A DNA stretch of 64,000 nt from Tunicatimonas pelagia (GTDB lineage: Bacteria; Bacteroidota; Bacteroidia; Cytophagales; Cyclobacteriaceae). Location of the stretch: NCBI RefSeq assembly GCF_030506325.1, contig NZ_CP120683.1:2790001-2854000 (forward strand), written 5' to 3'. The position numbers and the translations under genes were made by a program. The notes under the pieces are model-generated. The model was not told the origin of the DNA. It searched no databases and was given only the letters and a program-made list of their open reading frames with translations. Below, piece by piece: positions 36,010 to 44,170 of the stretch; position 1 is the stretch's first letter, and each line of letters starts with the position of its first letter.

Positions 36010-36062
36010 ACACAACACTGTATAAAAAGCATTAAAACGACTTTTTATACTAAACGTTGGGC
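36010..36062 (+). repeat. attC-like element S2 (short form, 53 bp)
   Basis: Perfect 10-bp arms GTATAAAAAG (36020-36029) and CTTTTTATAC (36041-36050), with outer AAC (36014) and GTT (36056). The right box GTTGGGC fits the integron consensus GTTRRRY exactly. It lies between the 172-residue ORF and the DUF1016 remnant. It is the closest match in the window to a minimal attC; as a plain hairpin it could also be a terminator, but it has no T-run. Confidence 0.55.
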
Positions 36063-36076
36063 ACAATTATAGGAAT

Positions 36077-37124
36077 ATGAATCTAGATATCACCAGTACC
36101 GAGGAGTATTCCCAGTGGGTCAGAGACCTGAAGGGGAAGATTCGAGTGAGTCAAATTAAGGCAGCTATCAAAGTAAATATTGAAATGCTCTACCTGTATT
36201 GGGAAATTGGCAAATCAATATCAGATAAATTGAGCACCTCCGATTGGGGAAGTTCTATTGTAGACAAGCTCTCTACTGACCTAAAAAGGGAATTTCCAAA
36301 TCAGAAAGGTTTCTCCTGATCCAATCTTTTCTCTATGCGGAAATGGTTCGAGTTCTATGCCATGGAAAGTAGAGATTTTGAAAAAGTCCAGCAACTTGTT
36401 GGACAAATTCCCTGGGGTCATTATTAGGTCATGATTTCTAAAATTACTGCACTTGAAGAAGCAAAGTTTTACTGCCAAAAAACGATAGAAAATAGTTGGT
36501 CGCGAGCTATCCTAATCCACCAGATCGACAGTGGATTGATAAACCGAATTGGTAAAGCCACGACAAATTTTCCAAAACATTGCCAGAGCCGCGTTCAGAA
36601 TTGGCCCAAGACACTTTGAAGGACCCCTACAAACTGGATTTTCTTGACTTGGGAGAGAAAGTATTAGAACGCGACATTGAACGGCAGCTAGTGAAGCACA
36701 TTACCTCATTCTTGCTTGAGTTAGGAACAGGATTCTCGTTTGTAGTCAACAAGTAGCCCTGAAAGTGGACAGCCAAGACTTTTATGTAGATCTTCTTTTT
36801 TACCATATCAAACTCAAATGTTACGTTGTAGTCGAGTTAAAGGCCATTGAGTTCAAGGCAGAATTTGCTGGAAAAATGAACTTATACCTTTCGGCTGTGG
36901 ATGATCAATTAAAAATGCCAGAAGACAACCCTACTATTGGATTGCTGCTTTGCAAATCAAAATCAGAAATCGTTGCTGAATACGCGCTGAGAGGAACTAC
37001 ACAACCCATTGGGATTGCGGAATACGATTTGAACAAGGCTATTCCGGATGAACTCAAAACAAAACTACCAACAATAGAAAAAATAGAAAAAGAACTGGCT
37101 ACAACAATGGCTAAAAAATCATAG
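36077..37124 (+). pseudogene. DUF1016 (YhcG-type PDDEXK nuclease), multiply frameshifted
   Basis: The opening reads 'EYSQWVRDLKGKIRVSQIKAAIKVNIEMLYLYWEIGK' up to 'NQKGFS' and a TGA at 36317. The family continues in other frames: 'SMRKWFEFYAM..QQLVGQIPWGH' then TAG, 'EEAKFYCQKTIENSWSRAILIHQI', 'LKDPYKLDFLDLGEKVLERDIE', and finally 'DSQDFYVDLLFYHIKLKCYVVVELKAIEFK' to the end. The D...E-x-K nuclease motif is therefore still present but separated by at least three stops or frameshifts. Intact homologues are ~350 residues and often accompany restriction systems or mobile DNA. Here it is non-functional. Confidence 0.85.
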
Positions 37125-37178
37125 CTACCCTTCGGGACATCAACGCTTTTTAGCCTAACCACCGTACGCAATTTGAGG

Positions 37179-37646
37179 ATGGACAAACTTAACTTCAATT
37201 TTATTTTTAAAAACGCATTTGATACATTCAAAGTCTTTGAAACTATCCCAATTAAAATTAGTGGAATTTCAATAGAAGGACATTCCAAAACTATATGGCA
37301 AACACTAAATCATCTGATAATATGGAGAGAATTTCAGATAGAAAAACTGAATAATATTAACTCAAAAATTGATTTTAATGAATCTGAATCCTGGATATCC
37401 GAATTAAAACCAAATAATTTGAACGAATGGAAAACAAAAACAGAAGAATTCAAGAATCAAACAGAACAAATTGAAAAAGTTATATCGAGTCTTGATTTAT
37501 CGGAATTAAAATTAAATGAGAAACTCAAATTAATTCAAGATTCAAGTGCGCATTTGTCATTCCATTTGGGAGAAATAATATTAATAGCAAGACAGAAAAA
37601 TAAATATCCTAAGCCAGACGAAATGAACGATTTTTTGAACGAATAA
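37179..37646 (+). CDS. DinB-like four-helix protein
   Basis: 155 residues from the ATG at 37179. 'GISIEGHSKTIWQTLNHLIIWREFQIEKL' and 'SAHLSFHLGEIILIARQKNKYP' carry the two metal-ligand His regions of DinB/YfiT-type four-helix bundles. These are metal-dependent thiol-transferase-like proteins with few known substrates. It is AT-rich and Lys/Asn-rich like other cassette genes here and is followed 7 bp later by element E3. Confidence 0.7.
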   Translation: MDKLNFNFIFKNAFDTFKVFETIPIKISGISIEGHSKTIWQTLNHLIIWREFQIEKLNNINSKIDFNESESWISELKPNNLNEWKTKTEEFKNQTEQIEKVISSLDLSELKLNEKLKLIQDSSAHLSFHLGEIILIARQKNKYPKPDEMNDFLNE

Positions 37647-37653
37647 AAATTAC

Positions 37654-37788
37654 TTACAATAGCAGCTACAAGTAATTGCCTGTTCTCGCCTACTTCTGAA
37701 AACCCTTGCATATTTTCAGTTTGGTTTGTACTTGCTAAGTTAAGTACTAAATCCTGCTACTACTCATACACGAAACCATTAGCAAAAC
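37654..37788 (+). repeat. attC-like element E3 (135 bp)
   Basis: The right arm CTGCTACTACTCATACACGA then AACCATTAGC (37754-37783) shares the 18-mer GCTACTACTCATACACGA with E2. The left arm CTACAAGTAATTGCCTG pairs only in part. It separates the DinB-like gene from the MerA/Lpd-like gene, and G+C content rises after it, so it probably marks the right edge of the cassette region. Confidence 0.5.
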
Positions 37789-37806
37789 ACCAGAACCCAT
37801 AAAACC

Positions 37807-39195
37807 ATGAAACACTTCGCTCATCTCATTATCGGAACCGGACAGGCTACCGGGACTTTACTTGGCAAGCTAATTCCTACCGAAACGGCTATCGGGGTTA
37901 TTGAAGCCAACAAAGTGGGGGGCAGTTGTGTGAACTACGGTTGTACGCCTACCAAAACATTAGTAGCCTCGGCCAAAGCTTGGCATCAGGCTAATCGGGG
38001 CGATTTTTACGGCTTCCAGGCTGAGAATCTCAAGCTTGATTACGGCAAGGTAAGAGAGCGGATGAACAGTATCCGAAACAGCGGTAGCGATGGTTTAAAA
38101 TCTTGGATGGAAAATACATCCAACGTCGATCTAATATTCGGTACTGCTAAGTTCACTGGCGATAAGCAGGTAGAAGTAGACGGTCAGACTTATACGGCTG
38201 ATAATATTTATATCAACGTAGGAACTCGGCCTTCGGCTCCGCCCATTCCGGGCTTAGATGATGTACACTGGCTGGATAGTGCCCGCTTACTGGATCTTGA
38301 AAACGTACCGGAGCATCTGCTAATTATTGGTGGTGGATACATCGGCGTTGAGTTTGCTCAAGTGTTCAGGCGGTTTGGAGCTAAGGTCAGTATCATTCAG
38401 CGGGGAAGCCAACTAATGCCCCGGGAGGACGAAGATGTGGCGGATACAGTGAAAGAATTTCTGGAAGAAGAAGGCATCAATATTTACTGTAATGCTAATA
38501 CTATAAAAATCACTCCAAAAGGCGATCAAAAAGAAATTGAGATTGAAGTGGACGGAGAACCCAAGCTATTGATTGGTGATCAGGTTTTAGTAGCAGCCGG
38601 AAGGATTCCCAATAGCGACACGCTAGCCCTGGAGAATACCGGAATAAAAACCAACGATCGCGGACATATTGAAGTAGATCAATACTGCGAAACTGTCGTC
38701 AAAGGAGTCTACGCTGTGGGAGATGTAAATGGGCACGGCGGGTTTACCCACACAGCGGTGAATGATGCCGAGATTGTTCTGGACAAACTCTTCGACGGAG
38801 ACAGAACGCTTGATGTTAGAAACACGATTTACGGATTATTTACCGATCCGCCGCTGGGCCGAGTCGGTATGACCGAAAAAGAAGCAGTAAAGAAAGGAAA
38901 GCGCGTACTAAAAGCTACCCGATCCATGAGTAAAATAAGCCGGGCTAAAGAAATGGGCGAAACCAAAGGCTTTGCTAAACTGCTGGTAGATGCTGAAACC
39001 GATTTGGTGTTAGGAGCTTCTATTTTAGGAGTAGGCGGAGATGAGATCGTCAATATGTTCGCCACCATTATGCACTCCAACATTCCGTGCCGCCACTACC
39101 GAAAAGTAGTCTTAGTTCATCCTACCGTTTCTGAGCTAATGCCCTGGGTTCTGGATGGAATTAAAGAACTTATGGAAAAAAATAACAACGAATAA
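37807..39195 (+). CDS. FAD-dependent dinucleotide-disulfide oxidoreductase (MerA/Lpd-like)
   Basis: 462 residues. FAD-binding start 'HLIIGTGQATGTLLGKLI', redox-active CX4C in 'GGSCVNYGCTPTKTLVASAK', NAD(P) site 'LLIIGGGYIGVEFAQVFRRFG', second FAD motif 'KGVYAVGDVNGHGGFTHTA'. The dimerisation domain ends with the His-Glu pair in 'LVHPTVSELMPW'. There is no N-terminal HMA domain and no C-terminal Cys pair, so mercury reduction is doubtful despite similarity to MerA. It probably reduces another disulfide or quinone-like substrate. It is cotranscribed with the next gene (11-bp gap). Confidence 0.88.
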   Translation: MKHFAHLIIGTGQATGTLLGKLIPTETAIGVIEANKVGGSCVNYGCTPTKTLVASAKAWHQANRGDFYGFQAENLKLDYGKVRERMNSIRNSGSDGLKSWMENTSNVDLIFGTAKFTGDKQVEVDGQTYTADNIYINVGTRPSAPPIPGLDDVHWLDSARLLDLENVPEHLLIIGGGYIGVEFAQVFRRFGAKVSIIQRGSQLMPREDEDVADTVKEFLEEEGINIYCNANTIKITPKGDQKEIEIEVDGEPKLLIGDQVLVAAGRIPNSDTLALENTGIKTNDRGHIEVDQYCETVVKGVYAVGDVNGHGGFTHTAVNDAEIVLDKLFDGDRTLDVRNTIYGLFTDPPLGRVGMTEKEAVKKGKRVLKATRSMSKISRAKEMGETKGFAKLLVDAETDLVLGASILGVGGDEIVNMFATIMHSNIPCRHYRKVVLVHPTVSELMPWVLDGIKELMEKNNNE

Positions 39196-39206
39196 GCCTA
39201 TCCGTC

Positions 39207-40421
39207 ATGCGTAAAATATTCTTATTACTTGGCATCGTTGCTACTAGCTGGCTTTTAGCGTTCTGCACCGAAGCTGAAAAAAATGTAGCAGAAGATACTA
39301 CCGTAGTTCAATCAGTCAGCAGTGAATATACCGTCGCTGCCTACGTATGGCCCTCGTGCCACCATGATGAACGCTTTGGCGATATGCTTTGGCCGGAAGG
39401 AACCGGCGAGTGGGAAGTTATTAAAAAAGGAACAGCGCGCTTTAACGGGCACTACCAACCCAAAGCTCCGCTATGGGGCTACGAAATGGATGATAATCCT
39501 CAGGTGATGGAAAAGTGGATTGATGCCGCTACCGATCACGGGGTGAATACCTTTATTTTTGACTGGTACTGGTTCGACGAAGGTCCATTTCTGGAAAGCT
39601 CGCTTAATAATGGATTTTTGAAAGCTCCCAATCGCGAGAAAATAGATTTCTACCTGATGTGGGCCAACCACGATGTAAAGCAAAATTACTGGAACGTGCA
39701 TAAGTACCCGGATGTAGATACACTACTTTGGGATGGCGCGGTAGATCTAAAGAACTTTAAAATTGTAGTTGATAGAGTGATTACTCAGTATTTCAGTCAA
39801 CCCAACTATCATAAAATCGACAGTATGCCAGTCTTTTCCATCTTTAGCCTTACTAACCTGACGGAAGGGCTGGGTGGATTGGAAGCAACTCAAGACGCGC
39901 TCAACTATTTCAGAGAGCAGACCATAGCAGCGGGTTTTCCGGGACTTCACCTTCAGGCAATACTCTTTGGTAATCCCAATCAGAACGCAGCAGAAACAGT
40001 GGAAGCCCTGAATTTCAATAGCGCCACTCAGTATAATTGGGGGTGGATGAAAGAACAAGACTATCTGAAATGGGGAGCTAAAGCCATTGAGAGGAGAAAT
40101 GCTTGGGCTGAACAACTCAAAGTGCCGCTGTTCCCCAACGCTTCCATCGGGTGGGACGATACTCCCCGTTTTCCGGCTAAGGGAGAGAAAGATATAGTAC
40201 GCTATAATAAGTCACCGGAAAGCTTTGCTGCCTACCTTCAAGAAGCCAAAGAATACTGCGATGACCATCCCGATCAAGCAAAGCTAATCACTATCTTCTC
40301 ATGGAACGAGTGGATAGAAGGAGGATATCTACTCCCTGATCGGAAATACGGATTTGAATATCTGCAAGCCGTAAAAGAAGTTACCGAAGGCTCTTACGAC
40401 CAATACTCAAATCAGCAATAA
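39207..40421 (+). CDS. WbsX/GH99-like lipoprotein
   Basis: 404 residues. Lipoprotein signal 'KIFLLLGIVATSWLLAFC'. 'YTVAAYVWPSCHHDERFGDMLWPEGTGEW' and 'KWIDAATDHGVNTFIFDWYWFDEGPFL' match the Glyco_tran_WbsX family (PF14307), related to GH99 endo-mannosidases. The end 'LITIFSWNEWIEGGYLLPDRKYGFEYLQAV' carries the conserved WNEW motif. Despite the family name, surface-lipoprotein members in Bacteroidota are more likely glycan hydrolases. It lies between a reductase and a sugar kinase, so a sugar-release role is plausible. Confidence 0.8.
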   Translation: MRKIFLLLGIVATSWLLAFCTEAEKNVAEDTTVVQSVSSEYTVAAYVWPSCHHDERFGDMLWPEGTGEWEVIKKGTARFNGHYQPKAPLWGYEMDDNPQVMEKWIDAATDHGVNTFIFDWYWFDEGPFLESSLNNGFLKAPNREKIDFYLMWANHDVKQNYWNVHKYPDVDTLLWDGAVDLKNFKIVVDRVITQYFSQPNYHKIDSMPVFSIFSLTNLTEGLGGLEATQDALNYFREQTIAAGFPGLHLQAILFGNPNQNAAETVEALNFNSATQYNWGWMKEQDYLKWGAKAIERRNAWAEQLKVPLFPNASIGWDDTPRFPAKGEKDIVRYNKSPESFAAYLQEAKEYCDDHPDQAKLITIFSWNEWIEGGYLLPDRKYGFEYLQAVKEVTEGSYDQYSNQQ

Positions 40422-40513
40422 GATCATTATAAACAATACATTCAGACCGTAGTTTTAACCTTCATGAGTAACCGGGTTCGCCGGACAGCTAACAAGTAAA
40501 GCAAAAGTATGCC

Positions 40514-41269
40514 ATGGAAATTTTAGGATTAGACGTAGGCGGCTCCGGAATTAAAGGCGCCATTGTAGATACTGAACAAGGTGAATTAATTACGGATCGG
40601 TTTCGAATAGATACTCCCAAACCGGCTACCCCTAAATCGGTGGCTGAAACGGTGAAGGAAATAGTAGAGCACTTTAAGTGGAAAGAGTTTGTAGGGTGCA
40701 GTTTTCCGGCGGTGATTATCAACGGAAAATCCATGACCGCGGGTAATATCAGTGACAAATGGATCGGCACTCAGGCTGATGAATTATTCAGTAAACACTG
40801 CGATGGCCTGAAATTTTACTTAGGTAATGATGCCGACTTGGCCGGAGTAGCCGAGGTAGAATTTGGTGCTGCTAAGGGTCTGATGGACAAGGTGCTAATG
40901 ATCACGATTGGTACCGGACTGGGTACTGGACTTTTTTACAACGGAGAGCTTATTCCCAATATGGAATTGGGGCATATTCTCTATAAAAATGGCGACCCGA
41001 TTGAACGTTACGCCGCCGACTCAGCCCGAAAGCGAGAAGACCTATCTATGAAAGAGTGGGCTAAGCGCTTTGATTATTATTTGCACCATTTGGTGCGGGT
41101 AATGGCTCCTGACTATTTTATTTTAGGTGGAGGTATCAGCAAAAAATTTGATAAGTTTAAAGACCATCTTACTGTGGACATTCCCATAAAAGTTGCTGAG
41201 TCCCGAAACCACGCCGGAATTATTGGTGCGGCTCTATACGCCAAAAGAATGCATGAAGCGGGTAAATAG
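40514..41269 (+). CDS. ppgK: Polyphosphate glucokinase (ROK family)
   Basis: 251 residues. '[18 protein letters not shown]' is the phosphate loop. '[22 protein letters not shown]' provides the catalytic Asp, and '[27 protein letters not shown]' is the adenosine/polyphosphate and sugar-binding part with E-x-GH. Length and the GND-D-A motif fit polyphosphate/ATP glucokinase rather than longer ROK kinases with zinc motifs, and no CxCGxxGC is present. It phosphorylates glucose using polyphosphate or ATP. It lies 92 bp after the WbsX-like gene. Confidence 0.86.
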   Translation: MEILGLDVGGSGIKGAIVDTEQGELITDRFRIDTPKPATPKSVAETVKEIVEHFKWKEFVGCSFPAVIINGKSMTAGNISDKWIGTQADELFSKHCDGLKFYLGNDADLAGVAEVEFGAAKGLMDKVLMITIGTGLGTGLFYNGELIPNMELGHILYKNGDPIERYAADSARKREDLSMKEWAKRFDYYLHHLVRVMAPDYFILGGGISKKFDKFKDHLTVDIPIKVAESRNHAGIIGAALYAKRMHEAGK

Positions 41270-41281
41270 GATCTGTTTTCA

Positions 41282-41785
41282 TTATCGCTTGAGCAACTTA
41301 AAACCAATTTCTCGACCTTGCCCCTGAACCATAGCTAGGTTGATCCAAAACCAGGCAAATTGCTCGGTTAGCTCGAATTTGTCATTTCCGCCAATATCAT
41401 AGCATTCGGCAAAGCCCGTATCTTTTGCTAATTGGACTGCTACCTTTTTTCCTCGGGCGCTGTTGCCGCAGGTAAACATATCGCCAGCTACGCTCTTGTA
41501 TTCTGGATTAACCATATTATTGTAACCTGTATTGTTAAAGCACTTTACTACATCTTCCGACTGGGTATTCGTCAAAACTGCATCAGCGGTGTTAGAATAT
41601 CCCTTTGAGCCTCGCTCCATCACAATATTCATAGCATCAATAATGACCTTTCCGCTTGTATCACCCAGGCTTTGGGCTACTTCAACGGCGGCGGGTGCAG
41701 GGGTAGCCAATAAAATTACTTCCGACTTGGCTACGGCTTCTGCTACTAGAAACACCTCAGTGTTGGAGTTATTTAACAATTGCAT
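41282..41785 (-). pseudogene. NADPH-dependent F420-reductase-like protein lacking its Rossmann N-terminus
   Basis: 167 residues. It begins at 'TEVFLVAEAVAKSEVILLATPAPAAVEVAQSL' and continues 'GKVIIDAMNIVMERG' and 'FNNTGYNNMVNPEY', which match NADP-oxidoreductase/F420-dependent proteins from about residue 40 onward. The usual first ~35-40 residues with GxGxxG are absent. The remaining frame starts with ATG at 41785, only 2 bp from the divergent HxlR ATG at 41788, leaving no room for either promoter. I read this as a gene truncated by deletion, though a short start cannot be excluded. Confidence 0.6.
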
Positions 41786-41787
41786 TC

Positions 41788-42123
41788 ATGTATAAGAACA
41801 AGCTTTACTACAACCCAGTAGAGTTTGCGATGGATAAGATTGGGGGTATCTGGAAAATACCGATTCTCTGGAGGTTGAAAAGCCGGATAATGCGATACAG
41901 TGAGCTAAAAAAAGATATTCCTCACATTACCGACAAAATGCTGACTACCCAACTTCGAGAATTAGAGGCAGAAGGGTTCATCCACCGGGAAGTGTATGCC
42001 GTAGTACCTCCCAAGGTTGAATATTCCATGACCGAAAAAGGAAAAACCTGCATTCCCATCATTGAAACCATTAGGAATTACGGACTTTATCTCATTAAGG
42101 AAGCTGGAATAGAGCATGGATGA
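41788..42123 (+). CDS. HxlR-family winged-helix regulator
   Basis: 111 residues. 'LYYNPVEFAMDKIGGIWKIPILWRLKSRIMRYSELKK' and 'ITDKMLTTQLRELEAEGFIHREVYAVVPPKVEYSMTEKGK' are HxlR hallmarks (recognition helix DKMLTTQLRELEAEG, wing VVPPKVEYSMTEKG). The usual N-terminal Cys is replaced (Tyr-Tyr-Asn-Pro). It lies 2 bp from the truncated divergent oxidoreductase, its presumed original target, and just upstream of the radical SAM gene. Confidence 0.9.
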   Translation: MYKNKLYYNPVEFAMDKIGGIWKIPILWRLKSRIMRYSELKKDIPHITDKMLTTQLRELEAEGFIHREVYAVVPPKVEYSMTEKGKTCIPIIETIRNYGLYLIKEAGIEHG

Positions 42124-42212
42124 AGATATTTGCTTCACCTCTCTTCAACTACTTTTTCTTTTTTCAAACATTTTATACTTATTTTAAGTATTTATTACTT
42201 ATCATAAGTGTA

Positions 42213-43265
42213 ATGCAACAATCGTATCACTCCGGTCGGGGAGCGCAGTTCAATCCGGCTAATTCTTTTCTAGACCAACAAACTGTTCAGGAACACATCG
42301 AAGGAATCGACGAAGAACATTACGTTCCGCCTCAGCGACAGATTATTATCGACCATCCGAAGAAAATCATCAGCAAAAGCGACAGTCCTGACTTACGGAT
42401 GATGTACTCGGTAAACCCTTATCAGGGTTGTGAGCATGGTTGTATTTACTGCTACGCCCGCAATTCTCACGAATACTGGGGCTTTAGTGCCGGACTAGAC
42501 TTTGAACAAAAGATTGTCGCCAAGCCTAATGCGCCCAAGTTACTGGAAGAAGCTTTTCAACGACGTAGTTGGCGAGCTGTGCCGATTGCCCTCTCAGGAA
42601 ACACTGACTGTTATCAGCCCGTAGAGCGAGAGCTAAAAATCACCCAACAACTACTGCAAGTTTGTCTGAAATACGGTAATCCGGTAGGTATCATCACCAA
42701 AAACCGCTTGATTGAGCGGGATTTACCTATTCTAAAAGAATTGGCAGCTGAGCAACTGGTTCATGTGTACTTCTCCGTTACTACCCAAAACGAAGAGTTA
42801 CGCTCTAAAATGGAACCCCGCACCGCCAGCATCACTAAACGATTGAAAACGCTGGAAACACTTTCCCAGGCGGGAATTCCCTGCGGAGCTATGCTTGCCC
42901 CTATTATTCCTTCCTTAAACGATCATGAAATTCCCTCACTCATGCAACAGGTAGCCGATGCCGGAGCTTTGTCCGTGGGCTATACCGTTGTGCGTTTAAA
43001 TAAAGCTATTGGCCCATTATTTAAAGATTGGATTGTCAAAAACTTTCCTGACCGAGCCACTAAAGTTTGGAAGCAAATTCAGGAACTACATGGTGGCGCG
43101 GTACACGATAGTCTGTGGGGACGACGCATGGTAGGAGAGGGACCTATCTCCGATCATATCGCTCAGTTATTTAAAATCGCCAAGCGGAAATACTTATACG
43201 GTCGGGAAATGCCTGCCTACGATCTTTCCCGCTTCAACCGTAGCGGTAGTTATCGTTTGTTTTAG
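42213..43265 (+). CDS. PA0069-family radical SAM protein
   Basis: 350 residues from the ATG at 42213 (QQSYHSGRGAQFNPANSFL). An earlier in-frame ATG at 42120 would add an AT-rich, Phe-rich N-terminus and is rejected. The iron-sulfur cluster motif is CX3CX2C in 'NPYQGCEHGCIYCYARNSHEYWG', and 'GRGAQFNPANSF' and 'VGYTVVRLNKAIGPLF' are typical of the PA0069/SplB-like family. Its reaction is not established. It ends 165 bp before the convergent ABC gene; a bidirectional terminator lies between. Confidence 0.88.
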   Translation: MQQSYHSGRGAQFNPANSFLDQQTVQEHIEGIDEEHYVPPQRQIIIDHPKKIISKSDSPDLRMMYSVNPYQGCEHGCIYCYARNSHEYWGFSAGLDFEQKIVAKPNAPKLLEEAFQRRSWRAVPIALSGNTDCYQPVERELKITQQLLQVCLKYGNPVGIITKNRLIERDLPILKELAAEQLVHVYFSVTTQNEELRSKMEPRTASITKRLKTLETLSQAGIPCGAMLAPIIPSLNDHEIPSLMQQVADAGALSVGYTVVRLNKAIGPLFKDWIVKNFPDRATKVWKQIQELHGGAVHDSLWGRRMVGEGPISDHIAQLFKIAKRKYLYGREMPAYDLSRFNRSGSYRLF

Positions 43266-43360
43266 CACATCAATAATTGCAATGGTTATTCCACAGCTAA
43301 GAGAGAAGTACGGTCTCTCTTCCGTACAGATAAACAAAGTGCGATTGTGAGCTCAAAAAC

Positions 43361-43404
43361 AAAAAAGCGGCACCCTATCTACGAAGTGAGGGTCGCCGCT
43401 TTTC
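43361..43404. terminator. Bidirectional intrinsic terminator
   Basis: Stem AAAAGCGGC-ACCCT pairs with AGGGT-(C)-GCCGCTTTT, a 14-bp stem with one bulged base. A run of A is on the left and of T on the right, so it can end transcripts from both the radical SAM gene and the convergent ABC ATPase gene. Confidence 0.85.
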
Positions 43405-43430
43405 AGTTCTACAAACTACTTATCAAAAGT

Positions 43431-44120
43431 TTACACGTGAAATTTCTCTTTAATGTTTTCGGTTACGATCATACCGTCGAATAAATTAATCACTCGGTTG
43501 GCGTAGGTAGCATCGTGGGGGGAGTGTGTTACCATCGCAATGGTGGTTCCAGCTTTGTTAAGTTCTGATAACAGGTTCATTACTTCCTCTCCGTTGGTAG
43601 AGTCTAAGTTACCCGTCGGCTCATCCGCCAGTATAAAGTTAGGGTTGGCAACTACCGCTCGGGCAATAGCCACACGCTGCTGCTGACCACCCGATAGCTG
43701 CTGCGGAAAGTGATTACGACGGTGCATAATGTTCATATGCTCTAGGGCAGCATTTACTTTCTTTTCCCGCTCCGCCGAAGGTACTTTCAAATATAACAGT
43801 GGCAATTCTACGTTTTCGAAAACGGTCAGTTCATCAATCAGGTTAAAGCTCTGAAATACAAAACCAATGTTTCCTTTTCTTAGTTGAGCCCGCTGCCGCT
43901 CGGAGTAGTTACCCACCTCGTGATCCATAAAGTGGTACTCACCGGAAGAGGGGTTGTCGAGTAGTCCTAAGATGTTGAGCAAAGTAGATTTACCACAGCC
44001 AGAAGGACCCATAATAGCGACGAACTCTCCCGACTTGATCTCAATATTGATGTCGTTCAGTGCGGTGGTTTCTACCTCATCCGAGATAAATACTTTCTTT
44101 AAGTTGTTTGTGCGAATCAT
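43431..44120 (-). CDS. ABC transporter ATP-binding protein (MacB/LolD type)
   Basis: 229 residues. Walker A 'GPSGCGKSTLLNILGLLD', Q-loop 'FVFQSFNLIDELTVFENVELPLLY', signature 'QLSGGQQQRVAIARA', Walker B 'FILADEPTGNLDS', and H-loop 'VTHSPHDA'. This is the MacB/LolD class that powers FtsX-type permeases. It is downstream of the adaptor gene on the same strand, but an unrelated four-helix-bundle gene is inserted between them. No permease gene follows; the cognate permease is not in this locus. Confidence 0.92.
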   Translation of the reverse strand: MIRTNNLKKVFISDEVETTALNDINIEIKSGEFVAIMGPSGCGKSTLLNILGLLDNPSSGEYHFMDHEVGNYSERQRAQLRKGNIGFVFQSFNLIDELTVFENVELPLLYLKVPSAEREKKVNAALEHMNIMHRRNHFPQQLSGGQQQRVAIARAVVANPNFILADEPTGNLDSTNGEEVMNLLSELNKAGTTIAMVTHSPHDATYANRVINLFDGMIVTENIKEKFHV

Positions 44121-44170
44121 AGAATTTTCGGTTTTAGATTTTAAGGACTGGGATTTGGAGCGGTTACCCG

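Noticed and set aside
37807-39195. Mercuric reductase (MerA) as a firm call
   Set aside because: There is no HMA domain, no C-terminal Cys pair and no other mer genes nearby, so only the general flavoprotein family is claimed.
42120-42212. 31-residue N-terminal extension of the radical SAM protein
   Set aside because: It is AT-rich and Phe/Tyr-rich, overlaps the HxlR stop, and homologues start at the QQSYHSGRG region.
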